Assembly: GCF_900083545.1 (NCBI RefSeq) | Contig: NZ_LT559262.1 | Coordinates: 1,819,616-1,883,615, forward strand | Direction: 5' to 3' | DNA: 64,000 bases | Source of the DNA: Alistipes provencensis | GTDB taxonomy: Bacteria > Bacteroidota > Bacteroidia > Bacteroidales > Rikenellaceae | In this document: positions 51,095 to 59,959 of the stretch, piece after piece | How the letters are laid out: every line of letters starts with the position of its first letter | Position numbering within the stretch: position 1 is the first letter of the stretch | The notes under the pieces: generated by a model | What the model was told of the DNA's origin: nothing | Seen by the model: the letters and a program-made list of their open reading frames with translations, nothing else | Database searches by the model: none | Program-made: the position numbers and the translations under genes

Positions 51095-52393
51095 TTATTT
51101 TGTGCGGACTTCGCCGTATAGATCGTAATCCGCAGCCGAGGTGACGGTCACCTCGTAGAAATGCCCGCGCAGGAGCCGCTTCCCGGCGGCGGGTATCAGG
51201 ATTTCCTGATCCACTTCGGGGGAGTCGTACTGCGTGCGGCCGACATACCAGTCGCCCTGCCGCGAGTCGATCAGGACCCGCTCGGTGCGTCCCACGCGGC
51301 GGCGGTTGTTGTCGAGCGAAATCTCGTTCTGCAGGGCCATGATGCGCTCCACGCGCTCCTGCTTCACGGCCTCCGGCACGTCGTCGCGGAGCTTTTCGGC
51401 CGAATAAGTCCCCTCCTCCTCGGAGTAGGCGAACACCCCGAGCCGCTCGAAGCGCACCTCGCGCACGAACTCCGTCAGTTCGGCGAAATCGGCCTCCGTT
51501 TCGCCCGGATAACCGACGAGCAGCGTCGTGCGCAACGCCAGATCCGGAATGGCCGTGCGCAGGCGGCAGATCAGCTCCATCGCCTCGGCCTTGGTGTGAC
51601 GGCGGTGCATGGCCGAGAGCTGGGCGTCGGAGATATGCTGGAACGGAATGTCGAGGTACTTGCAGATTTTGGGCTCCGAGGCCATCACGTCGATCACCTC
51701 CTCGGGAAATCCCGTGGGGTAGGCGTAGTGGAGCCGTATCCACGCGATGCCGTCGATGCGGCACAGGCGGCGCAGCAATTCGGCCAGCATCCGCCGGCCG
51801 TAAAGGTCGATGCCGTAATAGGTCGTGTCCTGCGCAATGACCATCAGTTCCCGGACGCCCTGTGCGGCCAGTTTGCGGGCCTCCTCCTCCAGCTCCTCCA
51901 TCGGGACGGAGACGTGGCCGCCGCGGATGAGCGGAATGGCGCAGTAGCCGCATTTCCAGTTGCAGCCCTCCGAGATTTTCAGGTAGGCATAGTGCTTCGG
52001 GGTGGTCAGGCGGCGTTCGGTGGCCAGCGCCGGGTCCTCCGAGGCGCCCAGTGCGCGGACGATGCCGTCCCATGTGCGGGCGCCGAAGTATTCGTCCACC
52101 TCGGGAATCTCGGCCCGCAGTTCGTCGGCATAGCGCTCCGAAAGGCACCCTACGACGAACAGGCGCGAAATTTTTCCGGCTTTCTTTGCCTCCGCAGCCC
52201 TGAGGATCATGTCGATCGACTCCTGCTTGGCATCGCCGATGAACCCGCAGGTGTTGATGACCACCACTTTGGCGTCGGTGCGGTCGCTGTCGAAAAGTAC
52301 CTCGTACCCGGCGGCCGCGAGCCGCGCCATCAGGTGTTCGCTGTCGACGGTGTTCTTCGAACAGCCGAGCGTTATGACGTTAATTTTTTTCAT
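51095..52393 (-). CDS. rimO: Ribosomal protein uS12 methylthiotransferase RimO
   Basis: Radical-SAM enzyme that adds a methylthio group to an Asp of ribosomal protein S12. The protein has 432 aa. N-terminal MTTase domain: INVITLGCSKNTVDSEHLMA and VVINTCGFIGDAKQESID; radical-SAM cluster GCNWKCGYCAIPLIRGGHVS with the CxxxCxxC ligands; C-terminal TRAM domain. It overlaps ftsY by 14 nt on the same strand, so the two are one unit. Confidence 0.95.
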   Translation of the reverse strand: MKKINVITLGCSKNTVDSEHLMARLAAAGYEVLFDSDRTDAKVVVINTCGFIGDAKQESIDMILRAAEAKKAGKISRLFVVGCLSERYADELRAEIPEVDEYFGARTWDGIVRALGASEDPALATERRLTTPKHYAYLKISEGCNWKCGYCAIPLIRGGHVSVPMEELEEEARKLAAQGVRELMVIAQDTTYYGIDLYGRRMLAELLRRLCRIDGIAWIRLHYAYPTGFPEEVIDVMASEPKICKYLDIPFQHISDAQLSAMHRRHTKAEAMELICRLRTAIPDLALRTTLLVGYPGETEADFAELTEFVREVRFERLGVFAYSEEEGTYSAEKLRDDVPEAVKQERVERIMALQNEISLDNNRRRVGRTERVLIDSRQGDWYVGRTQYDSPEVDQEILIPAAGKRLLRGHFYEVTVTSAADYDLYGEVRTK

Positions 52394-53378
52394 CGCCGAA
52401 CAGCGCGTTGACGAACTCCCGGCGGTCGAAGATGCGCAACTGGTCGATGCCTTCGCCGATGCCGATGTAACGGACCGGAACGTGGAACTGGTCGCTGATG
52501 CCGATCACCACGCCGCCCTTGGCCGTACCGTCGAGCTTGGTGATGGTGAGCGAGGTAACCTGCGTGGCCTGCGTGAACTGCTTCGCCTGCTCGAAGGCGT
52601 TCTGTCCCGTCGAGCCGTCGAGCACGAGCATCACCTCGTGCGGCGCCCCGGGGATCACCTTCGACATGACGTTGCGGATTTTCGTCAGCTCGTTCATCAG
52701 GTTGATTTTGTTGTGCAGACGCCCGGCGGTGTCGATCAGCACCACGTCGGCGCCGTTGGACTTGGCCGAGGTGAGCGTGTCGAAAGCCACCGATGCGGGG
52801 TCGGAACCCATCTGCTGGCGGATCATCGTCGCCCCGGCGCGGTCGGCCCACACCTGCAACTGGTCGATGGCCGCGGCGCGGAACGTGTCGGCCGCGCCGA
52901 TCCAGACCTTGCGGCCCGCCTTGGTGAGCTGCGCGGCCAGTTTGCCGATGGTGGTGGTCTTGCCGGCGCCGTTGACGCCCACGACCATCACCACATAGGG
53001 CTGGCCCTCGGTGGCGTCGAGCCCGAAGTGCTCCGACGAACCGTGCGCATCCTCCATCAGGGCGGTGATCTCCTCGCGCAGAATTGACTGCAGCTCCGAA
53101 GCGCCCATGTACTTGTCCTTCGCCACGCGCTCCTCGATGCGGCGGATGATCTTCACGGTGGTCTCCACGCCCACGTCCGACGAAATGAGCACCTCCTCGA
53201 GATCGTCCAGCACGTCGGCGTCCACCGTCGAGCGGCCCGCCACGGCGCGCGCCAGTTTCGAGAAGAGTCCCGTCTTGGTCTTTTCCAGCCCGGCGCTGAG
53301 CTCCTCCTGCTGTTTGCGCGCCTGCTCCTCGGAGGGCGGCGTATCCTGTTTCTTTTTGAAAATATCGAAAAATGCCAT
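52380..53378 (-). CDS. ftsY: Signal recognition particle receptor FtsY
   Basis: GTPase that receives the SRP-ribosome complex at the membrane. The protein has 332 aa starting MAFFDIFKKKQDTPPSEEQA; the short acidic N-terminus (no long A domain) is usual in this phylum. NG domain motifs: VVGVNGAGKTTTIGKLAAQL (G1), DTFRAAAIDQLQVW, VLIDTAGRLHNK (G3), TKLDGTAKGG (G4). The longer upstream in-frame reading runs through the dispersed repeat and is not coding. Confidence 0.96.
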   Translation of the reverse strand: MAFFDIFKKKQDTPPSEEQARKQQEELSAGLEKTKTGLFSKLARAVAGRSTVDADVLDDLEEVLISSDVGVETTVKIIRRIEERVAKDKYMGASELQSILREEITALMEDAHGSSEHFGLDATEGQPYVVMVVGVNGAGKTTTIGKLAAQLTKAGRKVWIGAADTFRAAAIDQLQVWADRAGATMIRQQMGSDPASVAFDTLTSAKSNGADVVLIDTAGRLHNKINLMNELTKIRNVMSKVIPGAPHEVMLVLDGSTGQNAFEQAKQFTQATQVTSLTITKLDGTAKGGVVIGISDQFHVPVRYIGIGEGIDQLRIFDRREFVNALFGDEKN

Positions 53379-53399
53379 GTCTTTGGGATTAATCCTTCG

Positions 53400-53480
53400 C
53401 AAAGGTACGAATAAGCGAGGGCAAAAGCAAGTTCGCTTGCATTTTGCCGAGCGGGAGTATCTTCGGCGCAGCCAAAGGTA
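53400..53480 (-). repeat. 81-bp dispersed repeat (copy B), includes ftsY -7 box
   Basis: Same length and block order as 46020-46100 in reverse orientation. On the minus strand it ends with TACCTTTG at 53407-53400, about 22 nt before the ftsY ATG, so it supplies the ftsY promoter. The central stem is GGCAAAA.GCAAG ... CTTGC.TTTTGCC, different from copy A but still pairing. Confidence 0.75.
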
Positions 53481-53605
53481 CGAAAAAGAATGGACGGTGC
53501 CAAAACCGAATCGCGCCCGGTCCTGCAAAACCTCCCGATCCTAAAAGGGTCGTCTTACGACCCCAAAGGTACGAAAAAGAATGGACGGTGCCAAAACCGA
53601 ATCGC
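53472..53605. repeat. Tandem 91-bp duplication upstream of the GH18 gene
   Basis: The 43-nt block starting CCAAAGGTACGAAAAAGAAT at 53472 recurs exactly at 53563. The remainder of each unit is diverged but related (TCCTGCAAAACCT versus CCCTGCAAAACTT). Confidence 0.8.
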
Positions 53606-53687
53606 CATGCGGCCCTGCAAAACTTTCCGACAAATAAAAAGTGCCGTTACGACACCGAAGATAACAAGAATGTTTGGAAAAAAACGT

Positions 53688-53695
53688 TATATTTG
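53688..53695 (+). promoter_or_regulatory. -7 box of the GH18 gene
   Basis: TATATTTG, a perfect match, 34 nt before the ATG; the nearest TTTG (53673) is too close for a canonical -33. Confidence 0.5.
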
Positions 53696-53729
53696 TACGA
53701 CTATCTATTTAACCCTATTTTTTGTACAA

Positions 53730-54848
53730 ATGAGAAACGTAGTTTTGTGGGTGGCGTGTTCGTTGTTGGGAGCATGCTCGGCGGATAATAAGGAGACATC
53801 CGTGATTCCCGATTTTATTCATGGGGTCTATTCGGTGGAAAGCCTGTTGAGTGAGGCTGAATTGTCGAATCCGAATTACGGGGCTTTTGAGTTTATCTAC
53901 CTGATGGCGGCTCCCGAATGGTCGAAGATCGATTTCGATCTGCCGCAGGAACGTATCAACGCCTATGCCGATAGCTTTGATTACCGAATGGCGCCGGGGA
54001 ATATGCCGTTGGTACCGCAGATGATCGAGAAGGCGCATGCCGAGGAGGCCAATGTATTGCTTTGCTTCGGAGGACAGAAGGAGTTCCGGACGTTCTTGGA
54101 AAAACCCGAGCGGCTCGCTAAGTTTACGAAATATATCGTACGGCTGATTGATCGGAACGATTATGACGGCGTGGACATTGATTGGGAAATCTCGATTGAT
54201 AAGGAACTGCATGCAGGGATGATGCAGGATTTGCGCGATCAACTGGATTCGCTCGGGCGAAAGAATCGACGGACCTATTATGTGACCACGGCGCTCAGTA
54301 TCGACCATGTGTACGATCAGGCTTTGGCTGACAGGCTGATCGGAGCGGTCGACTGGATCAATATCATGTCCTACGACATGTGCGACGGTATTTGGGGTAC
54401 TACTCCGTCACACCATACCTCGATGGAGAGTCTGCGTTCGAAACTCGAGAACTGGAAACTTTTCGACCGGAGCAAACTTTGTCTCGGATTGGCCAACTAC
54501 GGTTTTTATTACAAAGGGCTCGAACCGGGACAGAAAGCCGACGCTCCGTTGAGTGAATACGGACGTTACATTACCTACAAGGAGTTTATCCCTTGGATGA
54601 GCGAAGGCTGGGTGGAAGAGTATGACCCTGCGGCGGAGGTTTCCTATTATTTCTCTCCCGATCGAGAGGAGTTCGTAACGATGGACAGCCCGTCGTCCAT
54701 TTTGAATAAGATCGAATGGATTCAGGCGAACGGTTTTCGGGGTGCCTTCTGGTGGGAATTCCATCATGACTATTTGGCTCCGGACGAGGCGAATCCCCAA
54801 GGAAGCCATTACCTGATCGATCTTGTGACGGATTATCTGAAGAGGTGA
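53730..54848 (+). CDS. GH18-family glycosidase lipoprotein (chitinase/endo-GlcNAcase-like)
   Basis: Predicted surface lipoprotein that cleaves beta-GlcNAc linkages (chitin or N-glycan core). The protein has 372 aa with signal MRNVVLWVACSLLGAC and lipobox LGAC-SADN. The GH18 catalytic motif DGVDIDWE covers residues about 146-153 with the acid Glu at 153. The barrel strands NVLLCFGG and INIMSYDMCDGIWG and the end FRGAFWWEFHHDY also match the family. Lower GC than the surrounding housekeeping genes. No SusCD pair nearby, so it acts alone or with the next secreted protein. Confidence 0.88.
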   Translation: MRNVVLWVACSLLGACSADNKETSVIPDFIHGVYSVESLLSEAELSNPNYGAFEFIYLMAAPEWSKIDFDLPQERINAYADSFDYRMAPGNMPLVPQMIEKAHAEEANVLLCFGGQKEFRTFLEKPERLAKFTKYIVRLIDRNDYDGVDIDWEISIDKELHAGMMQDLRDQLDSLGRKNRRTYYVTTALSIDHVYDQALADRLIGAVDWINIMSYDMCDGIWGTTPSHHTSMESLRSKLENWKLFDRSKLCLGLANYGFYYKGLEPGQKADAPLSEYGRYITYKEFIPWMSEGWVEEYDPAAEVSYYFSPDREEFVTMDSPSSILNKIEWIQANGFRGAFWWEFHHDYLAPDEANPQGSHYLIDLVTDYLKR

Positions 54849-54885
54849 TAATGCAAGGTTTTAATTATAAAAAGAGAAGTAAGAG

Positions 54886-55773
54886 ATGATGAAAGGGGTA
54901 TTTTTGTTATTTGCGGCGTTATGCGGTGTCCTGACCGCCGCCGCGCAGGACCTGATCGTAAAGACCGACGCCACGAAGATCGAGGCCAAGGTGATCGAAA
55001 TCACGACCGAAACGGTGCGCTACAAGCGTTTCTCGAACCCCGACGGCCCGACCTATGTGCTGCCTGTCAAGGAGATTCACTATATCCAGTACGCCAACGG
55101 CGAAAAGGAGTATTACACCAAGACCATCCCCGCGACGCCGCTGACCCCGGCCACTCCGGTCGAACCGGCACCTGCTCCGGCTGCCGAGCCTGCGCCGCAG
55201 GCATCCGCCGGACGCTATGTGCTCAAACAATACGAGATCGGCGAACTGTATGACCAGAATGGTATCCGGGGCGTGATCTGCCAGCTTTCGGACGACGGTA
55301 TGCACGGACTGGTGGTGTCGCTCGACGAGATTTACCTCCACTGGAGCGAGTTCCGCAAACCCGACCTGCGCGTGGTGGGGGCCGACAGCCGGACCGACGG
55401 TGCGGAGAACATGGCGAAAGTGGCGCAGTACATCGCCGCCAACAACCTTTCGTGGGACGATTTCCCGGCGTTCAAGTGGTGCCGGGACAAGGGCGAAGGG
55501 TGGTACCTGCCCGCCATCGACGAGATGCTGACCATCGGCCACAACTACAACGGTGGGACGCGCGTGCAGAACAACCGTCAGGCGCGCAACAAGTTCAACG
55601 ACGCCCTCAAGGATGCGGGCGGCAAGCGCATGGACCGGCTGGTCTACTATTTCTCCTCGACCGAGATGGACGAGAAGAGCGCTTATACGACCCACATGGG
55701 CATTGAGCCTCCCTATGTGATCGAGATTCCGAAATACAACAAGTTCCTCGTGCGCGCCGTGCATAAGTTCTGA
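54886..55773 (+). CDS. Secreted protein with DUF1566-like C-terminal domain
   Basis: The protein has 295 aa with signal peptide MMKGVFLLFAALCGVLTAAA. An N-terminal beta-domain (KTDATKIEAKVIEITTETVRYKRF ... EIHYIQYANGEKEYY) is joined by a Pro/Ala-rich linker (about residues 85-105) to a C-terminal domain with KGEGWYLPAIDEMLTIG, a phrase close to the WRLPT motif of DUF1566/Lcl-type domains. Role unknown; such proteins are often cell-surface or adhesion related. It starts 37 nt after the GH18 gene and may be on the same transcript. Two adjacent ATGs are possible starts. Confidence 0.72.
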   Translation: MMKGVFLLFAALCGVLTAAAQDLIVKTDATKIEAKVIEITTETVRYKRFSNPDGPTYVLPVKEIHYIQYANGEKEYYTKTIPATPLTPATPVEPAPAPAAEPAPQASAGRYVLKQYEIGELYDQNGIRGVICQLSDDGMHGLVVSLDEIYLHWSEFRKPDLRVVGADSRTDGAENMAKVAQYIAANNLSWDDFPAFKWCRDKGEGWYLPAIDEMLTIGHNYNGGTRVQNNRQARNKFNDALKDAGGKRMDRLVYYFSSTEMDEKSAYTTHMGIEPPYVIEIPKYNKFLVRAVHKF

Positions 55774-55791
55774 CGCCGGGACCACGGACGA

Positions 55792-55827
55792 AAAAGCGGT
55801 GCACTCCAGTCGGGGTGCACCGCTTTT
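55792..55827. terminator. Bidirectional terminator between the secreted protein and glycosyltransferase genes
   Basis: AAAAGCGGTGCAC (55792-55804), 10-nt loop, GTGCACCGCTTTT (55815-55827). Serves both converging genes. Confidence 0.88.
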
Positions 55828-55843
55828 GTTTGCGCCGGACGCG

Positions 55844-57079
55844 TCAGATGCTTTCGATCAGCTTCTGCAGCTTGGGGATGATGACGCTCCAGTCGTAATG
55901 TTCGCGCACATACACCGGTCCCTTTTCGCTCATCGTGCGGCGCAGTTCCGGATCGGAGATCAGGCGGTGGAGCTTGTGGCGGAAATCCCGGCTGCTGTTG
56001 TACCAGAATGCCGCTCCGCTCGATTTGCAGTGGTCTTTCATCACGCGGCTCCGGCCGTTGACCAGCAGCGGCACGCGGTTCTGCATGGCTTCGAGCATCA
56101 GCAGCGAGAGGCTCTCCATGCGCGACGGATTGACCATCACCGTCGCATGGCGGATGATCGAGGTCTTCTCCTCGTCCGAAACGTAACCCGTGAAGATGAT
56201 GTCGGGGGAGTCCGAGCGTTTGATGTCGAGCTCCGTGCCGCCCACCATGACCAACTTGATATCGCCGCCGTGTTCTTTCTTGTAGCGCAGGAAATCGGGA
56301 ATCACCTTGGTGGTCTTCGACGGCGTGATGCGCCCCAGATAGAGCACATACTGGTCGGGCAACCCATATTTGGCCTTGACTGTATCCCAGTCCGCCTCAG
56401 GGGCCTCCTCGATACCGCATCCTACCAGACTGTTCGGAGCCAGCGAAGCGCCGAATGCCCGGCTGCAGAGCCGCCGTTCGGCCGCGGTGTTGAATGCGAT
56501 GTGCCTTACGCGGGTGAACATCGGTGCGTTGATGCTGAAATAGAGCGGTTTATCGGGGTGCACCAGCGGAATGAGGATCGTCTTTTCGGGGGCGATCGTG
56601 CAGCCCAGCACCGGCTGGCTGAAGTAGAAATTCATGAACAGGAAAGCCGCGTATTCGTCCTTGTGCTGTTCGATGAACTCCAGCATCTGGGGCGTGTGGT
56701 CCTCCTGCGATTCGTAATACCGTTTTTCGGCTTCGAGGCTCATGGTCCATTCGGGGTGCAGCGAGGAGATCAGGCGCAGCAGGCCCAATCTTGCCAGTTG
56801 CAGGCGGATGCGGCGGGCCGTCTTGCATTGTTTGCGGTAGGCGCCGTGGCGCTCTCCGTCGATAGGGGCGGGTTTGAACCGGCGGACCGTGACGCCGTTG
56901 ACGGTGCTGACCCCTTCGGGATAGTCGTTGTCGCGGTCGCGGAAAACCTTGGTCGTTGTGGTAAGCACTTCCACGTCGTAGTAGGGTCTCAATCGTTCGG
57001 CCAGCATGCGGCAGTGAACTTCTGCGCCGCCGTTGACCTCGACTCCATAGCGAATGATGATGAATGCTATTTTCTTCAT
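55844..57079 (-). CDS. Glycosyltransferase, family 4-like
   Basis: Retaining GT-B glycosyltransferase, 411 aa, starting MKKIAFIIIRYGVEVNGGAE. The N-terminal acceptor half has GGAEVHCRMLAERLRPYYDVEVLT. The C-terminal donor half has YVLYLGRITPSKTTKVIPDFL, FTGYVSDEEKTSII and VNPSRMESLSLLMLEAMQNRVPLLVNG, where the E-x7-E pattern of GT4 is present. Probably adds a sugar to a surface polysaccharide or lipid carrier; donor and acceptor unknown. No other cell-surface sugar genes are adjacent. An ATG four codons upstream is possible. Confidence 0.88.
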   Translation of the reverse strand: MKKIAFIIIRYGVEVNGGAEVHCRMLAERLRPYYDVEVLTTTTKVFRDRDNDYPEGVSTVNGVTVRRFKPAPIDGERHGAYRKQCKTARRIRLQLARLGLLRLISSLHPEWTMSLEAEKRYYESQEDHTPQMLEFIEQHKDEYAAFLFMNFYFSQPVLGCTIAPEKTILIPLVHPDKPLYFSINAPMFTRVRHIAFNTAAERRLCSRAFGASLAPNSLVGCGIEEAPEADWDTVKAKYGLPDQYVLYLGRITPSKTTKVIPDFLRYKKEHGGDIKLVMVGGTELDIKRSDSPDIIFTGYVSDEEKTSIIRHATVMVNPSRMESLSLLMLEAMQNRVPLLVNGRSRVMKDHCKSSGAAFWYNSSRDFRHKLHRLISDPELRRTMSEKGPVYVREHYDWSVIIPKLQKLIESI

Positions 57080-57150
57080 GAAACACGTCATAATTTCCCG
57101 GGCGGGGCCGACCGGATCGGCCCGTCCGGGAATTTTCCGGATAAAAGTAA

Positions 57151-57158
57151 CAAAAATA
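57151..57158 (-). promoter_or_regulatory. -7 box of the glycosyltransferase gene
   Basis: Minus strand TATTTTTG, a consensus -7, about 72 nt before the ATG. No consensus -33. Confidence 0.4.
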
Positions 57159-57192
57159 TTTTATATCGCGGTGCTTTCCGGCCCCTAAAAAC

Positions 57193-57222
57193 ACAAAGGG
57201 CATCCCGAAAGATGCCCTTTGT
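57193..57222. terminator. Terminator after the DUF4295 gene
   Basis: ACAAAGGGCATC (57193-57204), loop CCGAAA, GATGCCCTTTGT (57211-57222). It ends the rpmB-rpmG-DUF4295 unit on the minus strand. Confidence 0.75.
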
Positions 57223-57247
57223 ATTTAAGAGTGCGACTCTTAAAATA

Positions 57248-57406
57248 CTATTTCTTCTCGTCGAAGAACTCTTTGATCTGGTCGTTGGGAACGATGCTCT
57301 CTTTGAACATGTATGCTCCGGTCTTGTCCGACTTGACCATCTTGATGCACTTGGTGAACTGCTTACCCGTGCCGGTTTTCAGTGTTGCGACTACTTTCTT
57401 TGCCAT
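57248..57406 (-). CDS. DUF4295 small protein
   Basis: A 52-aa basic protein starting MAKKVVATLKTGTGKQFTKC and ending QIKEFFDEKK. It matches the DUF4295 family, which in Bacteroidota regularly follows rpmB and rpmG; it is presumably ribosome associated, but its role is not established. Gap to rpmG is 13 nt. Confidence 0.88.
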   Translation of the reverse strand: MAKKVVATLKTGTGKQFTKCIKMVKSDKTGAYMFKESIVPNDQIKEFFDEKK

Positions 57407-57419
57407 AAAGCTCTCTTAA

Positions 57420-57602
57420 CTATTTGATTTCACGGTGAATGGTGACACGCTTGAGGAAGGGATTGTACTTCTTGCGCTCCAGACGGTCGGGGGTGTTCTT
57501 CTTGTTCTTGGTGGTGATGTAACGGGACATTCCCGCAACGCCGCTCTCTCTTTGTTCGGTGCACTCGAGGATGACCTGAACTCTGTTGCCTTTCTTTGCC
57601 AT
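57420..57602 (-). CDS. rpmG: 50S ribosomal protein L33
   Basis: The protein has 60 aa: [20 protein letters not shown], then [35 protein letters not shown], a clear L33. It has no CxxC pairs, so it is the zinc-free form. It lies 16 nt downstream of rpmB. Confidence 0.97.
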   Translation of the reverse strand: MAKKGNRVQVILECTEQRESGVAGMSRYITTKNKKNTPDRLERKKYNPFLKRVTIHREIK

Positions 57603-57618
57603 TGATTACTCGTTGTTT

Positions 57619-57852
57619 TTAGTACACGCTTTTGGGTGCGGCAGCTTCGCGCAGGGCGACTGCAAGACCCTTCTTGTTAATTGTTTTCATGCCGGCAGCC
57701 GTTACCTTCAGGGTAATCCAGCGGCCCTCCTGCTCCGACCAGAAGCGCTTGGTTTTCAGATTGGGACTGAATTTGCGCTTGGTCTTGTGGTGCGAGTGCG
57801 AGACGTTGTTTCCCACGATCGCTACCTTGCCTGTGATTTCGCAAACTTTCAT
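57619..57852 (-). CDS. rpmB: 50S ribosomal protein L28
   Basis: The protein has 77 aa: MKVCEITGKVAIVGNNVSHS, HHKTKRKFSPNLKTKRFW, RWITLKVTAAGMKTINKKG, the standard L28. No zinc-binding cysteine set beyond the single N-terminal Cys. It heads the rpmB-rpmG-DUF4295 unit. Confidence 0.97.
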   Translation of the reverse strand: MKVCEITGKVAIVGNNVSHSHHKTKRKFSPNLKTKRFWSEQEGRWITLKVTAAGMKTINKKGLAVALREAAAPKSVY

Positions 57853-57892
57853 TGTTTGATAAATTTTTGGTTAAAACCCGATTAAGGGAGTG

Positions 57893-57900
57893 CAAATATA
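57893..57900 (-). promoter_or_regulatory. -7 box of the rpmB operon
   Basis: Minus strand TATATTTG, a perfect match, 41 nt before the rpmB ATG. A TTTG is present 12 nt further upstream (57913-57916), closer than consensus. Confidence 0.5.
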
Positions 57901-57938
57901 CAACCTTTTCGTCAAATACCAATAATCCCCGGCTTTTT

Positions 57939-59873
57939 TTATTCGACGGGAATCGTCAGCAGGAACCGCGCACCCCGGGTACACTCCGGGTCGAGGCGCG
58001 CGTCGCCGCCCAGCGTGCGGGCGATCAGGCGGCAGACGGCTAGACCGAGTCCCAGTCCTTGGTTGAACGAGTCGAGCTTGACGAAGCGTTCGAAGATGCG
58101 CTCGCGCGCTCCTTCGGGCACGCCGGGACCTGCGTCCTCGACTGCGAAGGTGATGCTGCGTCCGTCCGCCGAGAGCGAATAGGAGAGCCTGACGCCCTTT
58201 TCGGGATCGGTGAACCGCACGGCGTTGCGCAGCAACTCGGTGAGCGCCTTGCTCAGCAGCAGACACGAGGTGCGGATGCGGGGCGACCGGCCTTCGCCGT
58301 TGGGGGCGAAGTGGATTTCGGTGGCGAGCGGGGCGTGCTTCGACAGCTCGTCGATACACCGGCGGCAGCAGGTGTCGACCTCGACCTCGGCGCACGACGG
58401 CGGTGCTTCGGACGATTCGATGTCGGAGATGTAGAGTACGTCGTCGATGAGTTTTTGCAGGTAACCGCTGTTCTCGCGGATGATGTCGATGTAGGAACTG
58501 CGCTCGGGCTCGTCGTCCGGAGCCGTCGAGGCCAGTTCGGCGAATCCCACGATGGCGTTCAGCGGGGTGTTGATTTCGTGGGTGATGTTGCGGATGAAGA
58601 CGCCCTTCATGCGGTTGCTCTCTTCGGCTGCCCGTTTGGCCCGGGCCAAACGGCGGTTGAGGCGGGTCAGGATGACGATGAACGCCGTCGCCAGCAGCAG
58701 GATCACGACCAGTCCGGTTTCGAACAGACGGGCGCGGCGCAGCCGTTCGGCTTGTGCCTGCTGCAGGGCTTCTGCCTTTTCGCGGTCGAGCCGTTCGACG
58801 TCGAACAGCGTGGCGAACTCGTTCAGCACCTCTTGGTTGTCGGCCTCGTATTTCTGTCGGGTCAGCGTCGTCTGCCGCGAAAGGTCTTCGGCGGCAGCCT
58901 TGTAGTTGTCCATTTCGTAGAGGATCGCGGCGCGGTTCGAGAGCGCCGGAATATAGAAATAATGCGACGAGCCGAGGCTGTCTTTGTTTTTATCGAAACT
59001 CTCCAACTGCCGGTTGACGATTTCCAGCGCCTTCTGGAAGTTGCGGGTGCCCTTGCAGATTGTCACTTCGATCTCCCCGATCTTGTCTTCCGAGACGTAT
59101 CCGCCGCTTTTCTCCCGGATCTCGTGCAGCAGTTTCTCGGCCTGTGCGAAGTCACCCTGCGAGGCCGCGAGGTTTGCCCGGGCGATCCGCGTGCGCCAGA
59201 TATGTTCGGGGAGCAGGATGGTCTTTTCGGACATCCGGAGCGCCTCGTCGGCCTTGTCGTACTTCTGCTGCAGGGTGTACAGCTCGCCGAGCTGGAGGTA
59301 GAGGTAGGAGGCATCCACTTCCTTCAGGCCGTTCCGCTCGACCATCTCGATGCTCTTGGCGTAGGATTCGAGCGCCGCGTCGTTGAGGGATTTGGTGCGG
59401 TAGATGTGGCCCAACTGCTTGTAAGCCTCGGCGATCGCGGGTTTGTAATCGTCGCGGATGGCTTGGTCGCGGAAACGCTCCAGTTCGTATTGGGCGAGGG
59501 TGTATTTGCTGTATTTGCTGTAATAGGAAATCAGACGCGTCCAGACGAAATAGTAGTGCGTCGGCTGGTCGTGCTCGCGGGTGAACTGCTGGGTGCGGGC
59601 CACCCATACCTTGAGCGAATCGTAATTGTCCGTGAAATAATAGTAGTCGGCTTTCAGGCAGAGCGCCACCGACTGCATGCGGGGATTCTGCCGTTCGCCG
59701 GCCAGCCGGAACATGGTGTCGGCCTTGAGCAGCATCTCCGGGTCCTGCTTGTGGCGGTTGCACCAACGGTAATAGGCGACGAGCGTCGTATCGAGGCCGT
59801 CGGCGGCGGATTGGGCGGCGGCCGGCAATGCCGATGCGATCAGAATCGTCAAAAGCAGCAGGGCGTTTTTCAT
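57939..59873 (-). CDS. TPR-containing sensor histidine kinase
   Basis: Two-component sensor of 644 aa. Signal peptide MKNALLLLTILIASALPAAA, a periplasmic region of TPR repeats (about residues 50-370; AEAYKQLGHIYRTKSLNDAALESYAKS is typical), one membrane helix (GLVVILLLATAFIVILTRL, about 385-405), a HisKA domain with FIRNITHEINTPLNAIVGF (His about 432) and the ATPase domain with N-box LLRNAVRF, G1 EDAGPGVPEGARERIFERF and G2 GLGLGLAVC. No receiver or output gene is adjacent, so the partner is elsewhere. Confidence 0.92.
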   Translation of the reverse strand: MKNALLLLTILIASALPAAAQSAADGLDTTLVAYYRWCNRHKQDPEMLLKADTMFRLAGERQNPRMQSVALCLKADYYYFTDNYDSLKVWVARTQQFTREHDQPTHYYFVWTRLISYYSKYSKYTLAQYELERFRDQAIRDDYKPAIAEAYKQLGHIYRTKSLNDAALESYAKSIEMVERNGLKEVDASYLYLQLGELYTLQQKYDKADEALRMSEKTILLPEHIWRTRIARANLAASQGDFAQAEKLLHEIREKSGGYVSEDKIGEIEVTICKGTRNFQKALEIVNRQLESFDKNKDSLGSSHYFYIPALSNRAAILYEMDNYKAAAEDLSRQTTLTRQKYEADNQEVLNEFATLFDVERLDREKAEALQQAQAERLRRARLFETGLVVILLLATAFIVILTRLNRRLARAKRAAEESNRMKGVFIRNITHEINTPLNAIVGFAELASTAPDDEPERSSYIDIIRENSGYLQKLIDDVLYISDIESSEAPPSCAEVEVDTCCRRCIDELSKHAPLATEIHFAPNGEGRSPRIRTSCLLLSKALTELLRNAVRFTDPEKGVRLSYSLSADGRSITFAVEDAGPGVPEGARERIFERFVKLDSFNQGLGLGLAVCRLIARTLGGDARLDPECTRGARFLLTIPVE

Positions 59874-59959
59874 TACTTTTTGGGCTAAATCAGCGCAAAA
59901 GTACCGCGAATAACCGAGAAAAGCAAATGAAATGCGGATAAATGCGTTCTTTTGGAGTA

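Larger units (their letters stand above)
53379..53729. other. Repeat-filled non-coding leader between ftsY and the GH18 gene
   Basis: 351 bases with no gene. It holds copy B of the promoter-bearing 81-bp repeat (53400-53480), a tandem pair sharing a 43-nt identical block (53472-53514 and 53563-53605, period 91), and the GH18 gene -7 box. The CAAAGGTA word (minus-strand TACCTTTG) occurs three times, at 53400, 53473 and 53564. Confidence 0.8.
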
